64,000 nucleotides of DNA from Roseovarius marisflavi (GTDB lineage Bacteria > Pseudomonadota > Alphaproteobacteria > Rhodobacterales > Rhodobacteraceae), in the NCBI RefSeq assembly GCF_900142625.1, contig NZ_FRBN01000004.1, positions 173,641 to 237,640 of the forward strand, read 5' to 3'. Made by a program: the position numbers and the translations under genes. Under the pieces are notes generated by a model, which saw only the letters and a program-made list of their open reading frames with translations, was not told the DNA's origin and did no database searches. Positions 18,133-28,746 of the stretch are shown one piece after another. The first letter of the stretch is position 1. Every line of letters starts with the position of its first letter.

Positions 18133-19335
18133 ATGAGCAGCCTGGACAGCCCCCGCACCACCGCCGGTATTCTGGCCGAACTTAATGACCGCCTGCGCGG
18201 CCCGAGCCTTACGGTCTGGCTCTGTGCGCTGACGGTCTGGGCGTTTATCCTCTGGGCGGCCTTTGCCTGGATCGACGAGATCGTGCGCGCGCAGGGCGAG
18301 TTTATTTCGACCTCGCGCCCACAGATCATCCAGAACCTCGAAGGCGGTATCCTGGCCGAGCTTTTGGTGCAGGAAGGCGATGTGGTGGCGCGCGGCGATA
18401 TCCTTGCGCGCCTTCACGACACCCAGTTTGAAAGCGCGGTTGTCGATCTGAGCGATCAGATTGCCGCGCTTGAAGTGCGCCGCCTGCGGCTTGAGGCCGA
18501 GCTTGCCGGGCAGTTCGATTTTACCGTTCCCGGTCACCTTGGCGCGCGCGCGGCGGATATGATCGCCTCGGAGCGCGCGCTATTGAAGGCCCGGCAGGAG
18601 GATTTCGTCAAACGCAGCGAGGGGGCGAAAAGCGTTCTCAAGCAATCGTCCGAGGAAAAGCGCCTGTTGGAGAACCTGCTTGAGCGCAAGATCGTGGCCC
18701 TGATCGAAGTGACCCGCGCGCGCAAGGGCCATGCCGATGCCCAAAAGCGTTATGACGAGATTGTCACCCAGGCCGAGCTTGAGCGCGCCGAGGCCTATTC
18801 CGAGACGCTCAAGGAACTGGCGACGCTGAGGCAGGGCCTTAAGTCCAGTCAGGACCAGCTCAACCGCACCGTACTTCGCAGCCCGCTGCGTGGGATCGTG
18901 AATAACCTCAAGGTGACCACGATTGGCGGTGTGGTGCGGCCGGGCGAGCAAATCCTCGAAGTCATTCCGCTGGATGAAGAAATGTTTGTCGAGGCCCGCG
19001 TCGAGCCGCGCAACATCGCCAATATCCGGCGCGGACAAGAGGCCACGATCAAGCTGACGGCCTATGATTACACGATCTATGGCACCCTCAAGGGGCAGGT
19101 GAATTTCATCTCTGCCGATACGTTCAAGGATGAGCGCGCCCGTGATCCGGATGGCGATCCGCATTACAAGGTGACGCTGCGGGTCGATATGAGCGCGCTG
19201 ACGCCCCGGCAGGCGGGCATCGAGATCCGCCCCGGCATGCAGGCCGAGGTCGAGTTGCACACTGGTGAAAAGACGGTGCTGCAGTATCTCTTGAAGCCAC
19301 TCTGCAAATCGCAACAGGCGCTGCGCGAACCCTAG
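18133..19335 (+). CDS. HlyD-family membrane fusion protein
   Basis: This is the 400-residue periplasmic adaptor of the type I exporter. The ATG at 18133 follows GGGAGGT and lies 1 nt after the ABC gene stop. It has one N-terminal membrane helix (LTVWLCALTVWAFILWAAFA), a lipoyl-like half motif (IIQNLEGGILAELLVQEGD), a long coiled-coil region (about residues 110-250) and the second lipoyl/beta-barrel part (LRSPLRGIVNNLKVTTIGGV). A strong terminator follows, closing the operon. Confidence 0.93.
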   Translation: MSSLDSPRTTAGILAELNDRLRGPSLTVWLCALTVWAFILWAAFAWIDEIVRAQGEFISTSRPQIIQNLEGGILAELLVQEGDVVARGDILARLHDTQFESAVVDLSDQIAALEVRRLRLEAELAGQFDFTVPGHLGARAADMIASERALLKARQEDFVKRSEGAKSVLKQSSEEKRLLENLLERKIVALIEVTRARKGHADAQKRYDEIVTQAELERAEAYSETLKELATLRQGLKSSQDQLNRTVLRSPLRGIVNNLKVTTIGGVVRPGEQILEVIPLDEEMFVEARVEPRNIANIRRGQEATIKLTAYDYTIYGTLKGQVNFISADTFKDERARDPDGDPHYKVTLRVDMSALTPRQAGIEIRPGMQAEVELHTGEKTVLQYLLKPLCKSQQALREP

Positions 19336-19350
19336 GGGTTTGAGCCGAAG

Positions 19351-19375
19351 GAGCGCCTGCGGCGCGCTCTTTTTT
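19351..19375 (+). terminator. Rho-independent terminator of the adhesin secretion operon
   Basis: GAGCGC pairs with GCGCTC across a short loop and is followed by six Ts. It lies 15 nt after the HlyD-family stop. Confidence 0.88.
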
Positions 19376-19385
19376 GGTAAAGGAT

Positions 19386-19435
19386 GAGGGGCGCTGCCCC
19401 TCAAACTCCCCGGGATATTTTGTGGCAAGAAGAAG
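19386..19435 (+). repeat. Dispersed extragenic repeat, copy A (CCCCGGGATATTT family)
   Basis: A 7-bp hairpin GAGGGGC-GCT-GCCCCTC is followed by ACTCCCCGGGATATTTTG and GGCAAGAAGAAG. Two related copies lie at about 26187-26232 and 30245-30274 in the same orientation. All three are intergenic, which marks a dispersed family. Confidence 0.75.
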
Positions 19436-19449
19436 GGTGCCGTGTCGAT

Positions 19450-19674
19450 TTAGATCGCAACCGGGCCGGCGTTGATGAAGCTGGCTTTCATGTCCGCGCC
19501 GAACTGGCCGGTTTGGGTGGCGAAGCCCTTGGCGGCGATCGGAGCTGCGAAGTCCTCATAGCGGTGGCGTTCGTCATCGCAGGCGGCGCTTGAAAACCCG
19601 GCGCGGGTGCCGCGCCTGGCATCGGCGGCCCGGGTGAACCGGATTAACACCAGAGCCGAACCGCCTGATGCCAT
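19450..19674 (-). pseudogene. Truncated D-aminoacyl-tRNA deacylase (dtd) remnant
   Basis: The frame reads [20 protein letters not shown] then FSSAA ... [18 protein letters not shown] and [18 protein letters not shown]. This matches the C-terminal half of DTD (family pattern SQFTL-x-AD-x-R-KG-x-RP-x-F ... FGADM-x-VSL-x-NDGPVT). The first roughly 70 residues, including the Gly-cisPro-bearing part, are absent, and the SQFTL motif is changed to IRFTR. Only 74 codons remain, so this is most likely a dead fragment. Confidence 0.65.
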
Positions 19675-19716
19675 CGCGCCATGAGCGCCCGGATAGCTTG
19701 CGGGTCAGGGCGGGGC

Positions 19717-19744
19717 GGGCGCGGCGGTTTGATGTGCCGCGCCC
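19717..19744 (-). terminator. GC-rich hairpin downstream of katG
   Basis: A perfect 9-bp stem, GGGCGCGGC (19717-19725) with GCCGCGCCC (19736-19744), lies 20 nt beyond the katG stop on the minus strand. No U-tract follows, so termination is uncertain. Confidence 0.45.
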
Positions 19745-19763
19745 GGATGTGGTTAGGGGTGGC

Positions 19764-21995
<2,232 letters not shown>

Positions 21996-22091
21996 TTAGC
22001 ATGATGCCCACCTGTCCTATTCGCCATAAGGCCGGACAGGCGGACCCTCTCCCCCCGATCAAGTCTGCGCGATACATATCAAATTCAAACC

Positions 22092-22131
22092 ATAGGTTTA
22101 AGTTGCATTTTGTAATCGCAACGATAGGTTT
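22092..22131. promoter_or_regulatory. Direct ATAGGTTT repeats upstream of katG
   Basis: Two copies of ATAGGTTT (22092-22099 and 22124-22131) lie 32 bp apart, about three helical turns, in the AT-rich region 165-200 bp upstream of katG. Peroxide-responsive OxyR sites contain ATAG half-sites, but the spacing does not fit the classic pattern. The regulator is therefore open. Confidence 0.35.
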
Positions 22132-22155
22132 TGATTATTGATTGCAGGGCGAGGA

Positions 22156-23325
22156 TCAGAGCCTGTCGAGCAGGGCGCGCGTCGGCCATGCGTCGGCTGG
22201 CAGGCCAAGCCGCGCCTGCACATCGCGCACCGCCGCGCGGGTGCCCGCGCCAAGGATGCCGTCGATCTTGCCCACGTCATAACCGCGCTTGGCAAGCTTG
22301 CTCTGTAGCGCCTTCATCTGATCGCCCGAAAGCCCCGGATCGGGGTTGCCCGGATCAAAAACCGGCGCACCGGCAAGGCGGTTGGCGAAATAGGCGGCGG
22401 TAAGAACATAGGTAAAGCTTTGGTTCCACTCAAAATAAACGTCGAAGTTGGGATAGGCCAGAAAGGCCGGTCCGCCTTTGCCTTGCGGCAGGATCACGCG
22501 GGCAGGCAGGCCAGTATTGATCTTGCCGTGGCGCGGTGTAACGCCCATGCGCGCCCATTCGGCCGCGGGTTTGACCGTCTCAAGCCCGCTGAGCGACCAA
22601 TCAAACCCGGCGGGCAGGGCGACCTCTTGCAACCACGGCTCATTCTTGCGCCAGCCAAGCCCGCTTAGCATCTTGGCCCCGGACAAAAGCGCATCGGCGG
22701 GCGAGGATTTTAGCCGCACATGGCCATCGCCATCGCCATCGACGCCGTTTTCAAGAATATCGCGCGGCAGCATCTGCACCATGCCGATTTCCCCGGCCCA
22801 GGCCCCGGTGGTGGTGGCCGGGTCGAAATCGCCATGTTCGTAAAGCTCAAGCGCCGCGAAAATCTGTGGCCGGAACAGTTCCGGGCGGCGGCAATCATGC
22901 GCCAGGGTGACAAGCGCGTTGAGCGTGTTGAAATCGCCCTGAAACGCGCCGTAGTCGGTCTCGAACGCCCAGAATGCCAGCAAGACACCGGCGTCGATGC
23001 CATAGCTGCGCGCAATCTGGTCAAAGCTTGCCTTGTGGCGTTTGGCCATGGCGCGGCCCTTGTTCAGACGGTCATTGCTGATCAGGCGGCGGGCGAACTC
23101 GGTAAAGGGAAGCTGAAACACGCCCTGACGGCGATCGGCCTGTAACACCTTTTGGTCCTGACGCGCGCTGGCGAAAAAGCGCGTTACCGTGGCCGGATCA
23201 TGACCCTTGGCAAACGCCTCTTGGCGCAGGCCCTTAACGAAGGATTGAAAGCTGCCGCCGCAGTCCGCGCTTGCCCATGTTGTGCTTGCCAGCCAGAGCG
23301 CCAGTGCCGTCGTGATCCCTCGCAT
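22156..23325 (-). CDS. Lytic murein transglycosylase (MltB/GH103 family) with PG-binding domain
   Basis: This 389-residue exported enzyme is predicted to cleave peptidoglycan with formation of 1,6-anhydromuropeptides. It starts at ATG 23325 with a signal peptide (ALALWLASTTWASA). The SLT_2 domain runs over about residues 25-300, with the expected Glu in LLAFWAFETDYGAFQGDFNT and the segment AGEIGMVQMLPRDIL. A C-terminal peptidoglycan-binding type 1 domain follows (GLSGDQMKALQSKLAKRGYD). The much longer frame upstream has no good start. It lies next to the cobalamin genes with no obvious functional link. Confidence 0.92.
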   Translation of the reverse strand: MRGITTALALWLASTTWASADCGGSFQSFVKGLRQEAFAKGHDPATVTRFFASARQDQKVLQADRRQGVFQLPFTEFARRLISNDRLNKGRAMAKRHKASFDQIARSYGIDAGVLLAFWAFETDYGAFQGDFNTLNALVTLAHDCRRPELFRPQIFAALELYEHGDFDPATTTGAWAGEIGMVQMLPRDILENGVDGDGDGHVRLKSSPADALLSGAKMLSGLGWRKNEPWLQEVALPAGFDWSLSGLETVKPAAEWARMGVTPRHGKINTGLPARVILPQGKGGPAFLAYPNFDVYFEWNQSFTYVLTAAYFANRLAGAPVFDPGNPDPGLSGDQMKALQSKLAKRGYDVGKIDGILGAGTRAAVRDVQARLGLPADAWPTRALLDRL

Positions 23326-23350
23326 GTGCCGTGCCTTTCTGTTGGTTGCG

Positions 23351-24253
23351 TCAGTGAAACACAAACGACAGCAGGATTGCCAGCCCCAAGGCTCCCGCCC
23401 AGACCCGCCAAAGCGCGCGACAGGTGGCGTCGATCTCGGGCGCGCCGATGTCTTTGCGCCCGGTCTCGTTAACATAAGGAAAATCGGTCAGCACGCCATG
23501 ATAGGTGCGCGGCCCCGACAGGGCGACACCAAGCGCGCGCGCCATTGCCGCCTCGGGCCAGCCGGCATTGGGCGAGCGGTGGCGCGGGGCCTCGGCCCTG
23601 ATCGCGGGCCAGTCGGACCAGATCGCATGGGTCACCACGATCAGCAGCGCCGTCAGCCGTGCCGGGATCAGATTGAGAAGATCATCAAACCGCGCCGCCG
23701 CCCAACCGAATTCAAGGTATTTCTCAGTGCGATATCCGATCATGCTGTCGGCGGTATTGGTGATTTTATAGAGCAGCAGCCCCGGCAGGCCGCCGATCAG
23801 AAACCAGAAGGCCGGGGCGATGACCCCGTCGCTCAGGTTTTCGGCGGCGGATTCGATGGCGCCACGTGCCACGTCGGAGGGCTGCATCGCGGCGGTATCG
23901 CGCCCGACGATTTGCGCCACCGCCAGACGTGCATCGCCAAGCGACAGGCGCAGCGCGTTGCCGACTGCGGCGACGTGATCAACCAGCGAGCGCTGTGCCA
24001 AAAGCATCGCCACGACCAGGATTTCGACCAGCGGCCCAAACTCTTCCAGCAGCCCGCCAAGTGCCATCGCGCAGAGGCCGAGCAGCATCATCGTGATGAT
24101 CCCGCGCCCGCGCCGCGCCGTGCCCCGGTTGAGCCGCTTGTCGCACCAGCCAACCGCGCGCCCCATCAGCACGGCGGGATGCGGTACCCGATCCCAGAGC
24201 CAGCGCGGCTCGCCCAAAGCCGCATCAAGCAGCATGGCAAAAATCAGCGTCAC
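23351..24253 (-). CDS. cbiB: Adenosylcobinamide-phosphate synthase (CbiB/CobD family)
   Basis: This inner-membrane enzyme attaches the aminopropanol arm to adenosylcobyric acid. The 300-residue protein has four or five membrane segments and family motifs [20 protein letters not shown] at the N-terminus, [20 protein letters not shown] near residue 128 and [13 protein letters not shown] near residue 161. It starts with GTG overlapping the cobC stop (GTGA), so the two are coupled. In Pseudomonas-type nomenclature it is called cobD. Confidence 0.93.
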   Translation of the reverse strand: MTLIFAMLLDAALGEPRWLWDRVPHPAVLMGRAVGWCDKRLNRGTARRGRGIITMMLLGLCAMALGGLLEEFGPLVEILVVAMLLAQRSLVDHVAAVGNALRLSLGDARLAVAQIVGRDTAAMQPSDVARGAIESAAENLSDGVIAPAFWFLIGGLPGLLLYKITNTADSMIGYRTEKYLEFGWAAARFDDLLNLIPARLTALLIVVTHAIWSDWPAIRAEAPRHRSPNAGWPEAAMARALGVALSGPRTYHGVLTDFPYVNETGRKDIGAPEIDATCRALWRVWAGALGLAILLSFVFH

Positions 24254-25188
24254 AGAACGCGCTCAAGCTGCGCCCAGCCTTCGGGCGTCGGCAGGCCAAG
24301 GCGGATCAGATCATCGGCATAAGGAAAGACGCGCCCCAGGATGCGGTGAGCGGCAAGACGATCCTGCCAGTCGCTGGCGGTCTCCACCCGGTAGAGCCGG
24401 AACAGCGATGTGCCGCCTGCCGCTTCGGCGCCCGCGCGCAGCATCAGCGCATCAATCCGCGCGGCGTCGGTTGAAAGGCGGTCACGGGTTGCCTCTGCCC
24501 AGGTCTGATCGCCAAGCGCGCGCGCGCCGATGGCAAGGGCCGGGCCGGAAACCGGCCAGGGGCCAAGCATCTCTTGTAGTTGCCCAATTAGCGGCTCGGG
24601 GCCGATGGCAAAGCCAAGCCGCAGCCCCGCCAGCCCCCAGAATTTTCCAAAGCTTTTCAAAACGATATGACCGGGCCGCGTGGCATGGGCCACAAGCGAG
24701 CGCTCTGGGGCGATATCGCAAAAGCTCTCATCAATCACGGTGAGCGGCGCGCCAAGATCGTCAGCCCCGTAAAAATGCCCCGTGGGATTGTTGGGATGGA
24801 CGATCACGCGCGCGTCAGGGCGCACGGGCGCGGTGGCCGTGACGCTCCAGCCGTGGGCGGCAAAGCCTGCGGCGTGCTCATTATAGGTTGGCGCCGGGAT
24901 GTGGACCGTTCCCGGTTGTGCCAGTCCGGGTAGCCGCGCGATCAGGCTCGACGCGCCGGGCGCGGCGAGAATCGCGGCGCCTTCGGGCACCTGCCAAAAG
25001 GCGCGGGCGGCGCGGATCAGGGCGTCTTGAGCGGCGCGATCCGGCAGGGCGGTCCATGCCTCCTGTTCAAGAGCGTCGACCGGATAGGGCAGAGGGTTGA
25101 TCCCCGTCGAGAGATCAAGCCAATCGGCGCGCTGGCCGCCGTGGCGGGCGATGGCCGCGTCAAGCCCGCCGCCGTGATCGCGCAGCAT
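24250..25188 (-). CDS. cobC: Threonine-phosphate decarboxylase / CobC-type aminotransferase
   Basis: This 312-residue class I/II PLP enzyme is expected to supply aminopropanol phosphate for cobalamin. Visible features are the N-terminal [14 protein letters not shown], the substrate loop [11 protein letters not shown] and the PLP lysine in [18 protein letters not shown] near residue 192. The ATG at 25188 has GAGGAG in front; an upstream 25-codon extension is unlikely. It overlaps cbiB downstream and sits 5 bp after the DUF1636 gene, forming a three-gene operon. No adenosylcobalamin riboswitch was seen upstream. Confidence 0.9.
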   Translation of the reverse strand: MLRDHGGGLDAAIARHGGQRADWLDLSTGINPLPYPVDALEQEAWTALPDRAAQDALIRAARAFWQVPEGAAILAAPGASSLIARLPGLAQPGTVHIPAPTYNEHAAGFAAHGWSVTATAPVRPDARVIVHPNNPTGHFYGADDLGAPLTVIDESFCDIAPERSLVAHATRPGHIVLKSFGKFWGLAGLRLGFAIGPEPLIGQLQEMLGPWPVSGPALAIGARALGDQTWAEATRDRLSTDAARIDALMLRAGAEAAGGTSLFRLYRVETASDWQDRLAAHRILGRVFPYADDLIRLGLPTPEGWAQLERVL

Positions 25189-25193
25189 CGCGG

Positions 25194-25574
25194 TTACTCC
25201 TCTGCCGTGTCGGGCAGGGGCGGGTGACGGGTGATGAAATGCCCTTTCACGCCCTGTGGCCATTGTTTGTAGGGCACCTGGCCGTTGGTGCTTTGGGCAT
25301 GCAGGGCGGCGTAGTCGACGATGGCCTCCGCAGCCTCGGGGGTGGGGTCGAATTTGCCGAGGGTATAGGCAAGCTTGTCGGCACCCTGAACCGCGACGTT
25401 GCAGCCATGAGAACAGCCCATCAGGCAGGACACGCGCCGCGTCCTGACGCCTTCACGGGCCATGGCGGCTGCTTCAATCAGGTCGGCCATGTCCTGACCA
25501 TGGGGGCGGGAATGTGTGGTCTCGTCCCAGTCGGGTGTTTTGCAGGTGTCGCAAATGGTGATCCAGCTTGTCAT
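25194..25574 (-). CDS. DUF1636 cysteine-rich metal-binding-like protein
   Basis: This 126-residue soluble protein has two cysteine clusters: ICDTCKTPDWDE at the N-terminus and SCLMGCSHGCNVAVQG near residue 55. The C-terminus is GQVPYKQWPQGVKGHFITRH. The arrangement resembles thioredoxin-like ferredoxin folds and the DUF1636 family, which commonly accompanies cobalamin genes in Rhodobacteraceae. It starts the operon with cobC and cbiB. A role in metal or cobalt handling is inference. The ATG at 25574 gives the best family fit; the ribosome-binding site is weak. Confidence 0.8.
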   Translation of the reverse strand: MTSWITICDTCKTPDWDETTHSRPHGQDMADLIEAAAMAREGVRTRRVSCLMGCSHGCNVAVQGADKLAYTLGKFDPTPEAAEAIVDYAALHAQSTNGQVPYKQWPQGVKGHFITRHPPLPDTAEE

Positions 25575-25752
25575 CGGGGGCTCGCTTGTTGTTTGGTGTG
25601 GTTCAAGCGGAAATCCGCACAATCTGCAAGGGTTGGCTATGCGAAACCAGCGCGATCAGGAAAGCATTAACACTTTGTTAAGGTTTGAGGGCAAAGACAT
25701 TGGGTAGACAGCGCGTGGCAGGGGCCAGAGGCGCCAGGCCGCATGAGGGTAT

Positions 25753-26115
25753 ATGAAAGTTCTGATCGTTGAAAGCTCGCCTGATCTGGGCCGTCTGTGG
25801 CAGAACCACATGCAGCGGCTTGGCATGGAGGTTTGTCTTTCGAGTGATCAGAGCAGCGCAGTGAACGCGCTTAATACCCAGGCCTTCGATGTGATTATTC
25901 TGGATCTCGTGCTTGAGCGCGGCAGCGCTTTGGCGGTCGCCGATCTTGCCTGTTACCGTTATCCAGACTCACAGGTGATTTTCGTCACGAATACCGGTTT
26001 TTTCTCGGATGGGTCGATCTTTGAGCTTAGCGTGAATGCGCGTGCCTTGTTGCAATCGGATACCCCGCCGGAAGATCTGGCGGCGATGGTGGAGCATTAC
26101 GGGCGTACCGCCTGA
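25753..26115 (+). CDS. Stand-alone response regulator receiver protein
   Basis: This 120-residue single-domain receiver has the acidic pocket in VESSPDLG and the phospho-acceptor Asp in VIILDLVLERGS near residue 51, with a Thr (VTNTG) at the usual switch position. The strongly conserved Lys of the beta5 loop is missing: that region reads ALLQSDTPPEDL. This could mean altered phosphotransfer or a phosphorylation-independent role. No output domain and no adjacent kinase were found, so the partner is unknown. Confidence 0.85.
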   Translation: MKVLIVESSPDLGRLWQNHMQRLGMEVCLSSDQSSAVNALNTQAFDVIILDLVLERGSALAVADLACYRYPDSQVIFVTNTGFFSDGSIFELSVNARALLQSDTPPEDLAAMVEHYGRTA

Positions 26116-26141
26116 GCGCTGACCAAGGTGTTAAGAATTGA

Positions 26142-26170
26142 GCGCGCAAGGCGCGCAAATCCATTTTTGG
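26142..26170 (+). terminator. Hairpin after the receiver gene
   Basis: GCGCGC-AAG-GCGCGC is followed by AAATCCATTTTT, 27 nt after the receiver stop. It is short but GC-rich, so a weak terminator is plausible. Confidence 0.45.
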
Positions 26171-26186
26171 TTGGGGGCTCTGCCCC

Positions 26187-26232
26187 GTCGCCCCAAGGGG
26201 CGACTCCCCGGGATATTTACGGCAAGAAGAAA
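26187..26232 (+). repeat. Dispersed extragenic repeat, copy B
   Basis: An 8-bp inverted repeat GTCGCCCC-AA-GGGGCGAC leads into ACTCCCCGGGATATTTACGG and CAAGAAGAA. It shares the core and orientation of copies A and C and lies between two convergent genes, where the hairpin could also end transcription. Confidence 0.75.
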
Positions 26233-26238
26233 CGTGTT

Positions 26239-27450
26239 TCAGTCTAAGCGGGTAACGATCTTCGAACTGCGTTCCAGCGTGCGGTGCACCGGGCATTTAT
26301 CGGCAATTTCCAGCAGTTTCTCGCGCTGGGTTGCGTCGAGATCGCCGCTTAGCCGGATCACCCGGGTGAAGGTGTCGGCCTGTGCGCCACTGCCGCTGCG
26401 GGCGTCTTGTGCGTGTACCTTGTCGTGGGAGACATCAACGGCGACATGGGCCAGCGGCCAGCCTTTGCGCCGGGCGTACATGCGGATGGTCATGGAGGTA
26501 CAAGCCCCGAGACCGGCGGCCAGAAAGCCATAGGGCGACATGCCCCGGTCGGTGCCGCCGTACGCCTCTGGCTCGTCGGCAAGCATGTGGTGGTCGGGGC
26601 CGGAATTGATGTCTTGCAGGAATCCCTTTGGATCGGCTTCGCTTATGCGGACGATGCCTTCGGGGGCGCCCGGCGGAGGCGCAGGAGGCGACAGATCAAG
26701 ATAGTGCATGGCCCAGGCCGCAATTACCTGTGCGGCATATTCGGCATCGCTTGGATTGGTGATCAGGTGGTCGGCATTGTCCAATGTGACAAAGCTTTTG
26801 GGATGTTTGGCGGTCTTGAAGATTTCGGCGGCATTTTCGATGCCGACGATCTGGTCGCGTGGCGCGTGCAGCACCAGCAGGGCACGGCCAAGATGCGCAA
26901 TATCCTTTTCCAGGTTCTCGGCCTTTACGTCATCGACAAAGCCCTTGCCGATGCGAATGTTGCGCCCGCCGAGGCTGACCTCGGCGACGCCTTCGGCCTC
27001 GATTTTCTCGAGCGCGTTGCCAAAGTTGTGGGTGACGTGATCGGGATCAAACGGGGCGCCGATGGTGACCACGGCACGTGCGCTTTCAATTCGGTGGGCG
27101 GCGGCCAGAACGGCGGCACCGCCCAGGCTGTGGCCGATCAGAAGCCCCGGCGCCATGCCGCGTTCAGAAAGCGCCCGCGCGGCCAGCTCAAGATCGTCGA
27201 CATTGGAGGAAAACGAGGTGTTCTCGAACTCGCCCTCTGAATGGCCCAGCCCGGTGAAATCAAACCGCAGCACGGCAATGCCGGCCCCGGCCAGCCGCGC
27301 CGCGATCCGGCGCGCAGCAGGAATGTCCTTGGAGCAGGTGAAGCAATGCGCAAACAGCGCCGTCGCAAGATGCGGACCCTCGGGCAGGTCAAGCCGGGCG
27401 ACAAGCTCGTGGCCGGCATGGCCAGTGAAAGTCAGGCGTTCGGTGGGCAT
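26239..27450 (-). CDS. Alpha/beta hydrolase fused to an OsmC-like peroxidase domain
   Basis: This is a 403-residue two-domain cytosolic protein. Residues about 1-245 are an alpha/beta hydrolase with nucleophile elbow GHSLGG, a catalytic Asp region (HAPRDQIVGI) and His in NADHLI. Residues about 265-403 are an OsmC/Ohr-type domain with its two redox cysteines in GACTSMTIRMYA and DKCPVHRTL, which in the family reduce organic hydroperoxides. The ATG at 27450 has AAAGGA 7 nt upstream. The fusion suggests release or processing of an acylated peroxide; that substrate idea is inference. Confidence 0.9.
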   Translation of the reverse strand: MPTERLTFTGHAGHELVARLDLPEGPHLATALFAHCFTCSKDIPAARRIAARLAGAGIAVLRFDFTGLGHSEGEFENTSFSSNVDDLELAARALSERGMAPGLLIGHSLGGAAVLAAAHRIESARAVVTIGAPFDPDHVTHNFGNALEKIEAEGVAEVSLGGRNIRIGKGFVDDVKAENLEKDIAHLGRALLVLHAPRDQIVGIENAAEIFKTAKHPKSFVTLDNADHLITNPSDAEYAAQVIAAWAMHYLDLSPPAPPPGAPEGIVRISEADPKGFLQDINSGPDHHMLADEPEAYGGTDRGMSPYGFLAAGLGACTSMTIRMYARRKGWPLAHVAVDVSHDKVHAQDARSGSGAQADTFTRVIRLSGDLDATQREKLLEIADKCPVHRTLERSSKIVTRLD

Positions 27451-27656
27451 GAAATATCCTTTGATCAACGTTGTCCAAGACTAGGTGCGCAAGGCCTGTT
27501 CTGCCACCCTGGGGTGCATCGGGTCACGCGAAGGTGAGGTCGGCTTGCGCGAAACCTTTAAAATTCAGTTTTTTGTTTAATGAAAACGCTCTGTGCTGGC
27601 CACGGATCATTAACTGCGCTCGGTGATATTGTCCGGGTAGATAGGTAATATGCTCA

Positions 27657-28406
27657 ATGGTCATGCGCGTTAAATCTCGGCGGGAAGTACGCTTGTTTGC
27701 GGCGGCGGTTTCGCTTGTCGTGTTGCTGGGCAGTATTCTGTTGCGGATGCTTATCTTGCCGCCCGATCTGGCAGCGGAAACCATTTTGCCCGGCTCGCTC
27801 ATGGCTGTGATGATTTCAGCGCCGATCGCGTTTTTTATCGGGCAGCGGATGCTCGAGGTTCACGAACTTGCCGCCAAGCTTGAACATGCGGTCTATCACG
27901 ACCTTCTGACCGGTGTGTGCACACGCGCCCGCTTTCATGAAAGGGTTGCCGAACTTGGCGATGAAAGCTCTGTTGTGATTGTTGCCGATATTGACCATTT
28001 CAAGGGCTTCAACGACCAGTACGGCCACCACGCGGGCGACCTTGCGCTTCGGCAATTTGCCGCGATCCTCGCCGAGAACTGTCGCGCGGATGACATCGTT
28101 GCGCGGTTCGGTGGAGAGGAATTTGTCGTGCTGTTATGCGATAGTACCTTGTCCGACGGTTTGGTCGCCGCAGAGCGGCTTGGGCGACGTGTGCGTCAAA
28201 AACCGGTATTTGTCGATCAGAAGGCGCTTAGCCTGACAGCCAGTTTCGGGGTGGCGGCTCTGCCGCCGGGTGGCAATGCAGAGGCAGCCATTCAACAGGC
28301 GGACCGGGCGCTCTATCACGCCAAGCACGAGGGCCGCGACCGGGCCTATGTCTATGATCCGGCCCGTGATGCGGGCCCGCTGCCGACGAATGCTGCGGCC
28401 GAGTGA
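27657..28406 (+). CDS. Membrane-anchored diguanylate cyclase (GGDEF)
   Basis: This 249-residue protein has two N-terminal membrane helices (residues about 12-34 and 45-65), a short linker and a GGDEF domain. The active-site motif is GGEEF (ARFGGEEFVVLL, about residue 153), with the metal/GTP segment IVADIDHFKGFNDQYGH. An inhibitory-site RxxD (RADD) lies five residues before GGEEF, so product inhibition by c-di-GMP is expected. Start at ATG 27657 or the ATG at 27663. The c-di-GMP output could affect adhesion, but no direct link to the adhesin locus is shown. Confidence 0.92.
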   Translation: MVMRVKSRREVRLFAAAVSLVVLLGSILLRMLILPPDLAAETILPGSLMAVMISAPIAFFIGQRMLEVHELAAKLEHAVYHDLLTGVCTRARFHERVAELGDESSVVIVADIDHFKGFNDQYGHHAGDLALRQFAAILAENCRADDIVARFGGEEFVVLLCDSTLSDGLVAAERLGRRVRQKPVFVDQKALSLTASFGVAALPPGGNAEAAIQQADRALYHAKHEGRDRAYVYDPARDAGPLPTNAAAE

Positions 28407-28441
28407 GGTGCTTAAGTATCATTAATTGTGATGATGTGCAT

Positions 28442-28469
28442 ATTATAAATTCGTTTTTATAATGTTTTT
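28442..28469 (+). terminator. AT-rich hairpin after the GGDEF gene
   Basis: A perfect 8-bp stem, ATTATAAA/TTTATAAT, with a 6-nt loop is followed by GTTTTTG, 35 nt after the GGDEF stop. The stem is weak, so this may equally be part of the promoter region of the next small gene. Confidence 0.4.
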
Positions 28470-28523
28470 GGGGGCCCTATGTCTGGGGTGGCCGAAAGGT
28501 CAGGTTCAGAGAAAGGACACCTC

Positions 28524-28724
28524 ATGCCCCAAGATATTTGTGTAAATCACCGCGCGCCGAAACGGGTTTCCGGTCTGCCGACAGGGTTCATCATCATCGT
28601 TATCGGATTGGCGATCGCGGCCCTTTTGGTTACAGTCCCAAGCCCCGAGAGTGCCGTCAAGCCTGCCGATACGAGCGGCGTCGCACTTGAAGACTGGCAC
28701 GGCAATGTCATGCGGTCGCGATGA
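28524..28724 (+). CDS. Small single-pass membrane protein of unknown function
   Basis: This is a 66-residue protein from ATG 28524, which has AAAGGA 8 nt upstream; an in-frame ATG 15 codons earlier lacks one. A basic N-terminus (NHRAPKRVSG) precedes one hydrophobic segment (FIIIVIGLAIAALLVTV), and a short polar tail follows. I do not recognise a family. It lies between the GGDEF gene and convergent dddP. Confidence 0.55.
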   Translation: MPQDICVNHRAPKRVSGLPTGFIIIVIGLAIAALLVTVPSPESAVKPADTSGVALEDWHGNVMRSR

Positions 28725-28746
28725 CCCGCGCAGCGGGGCGGGCGGA

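Noticed and set aside
25575..25752. An adenosylcobalamin riboswitch upstream of the cob operon
   Set aside because: The conserved B12-box core was not found in the region before the DUF1636 gene.
27461..27469. TTGATCAA near the OsmC fusion start as an FNR site
   Set aside because: The half-sites touch without the required 4-bp spacer, so it does not match the FNR consensus.
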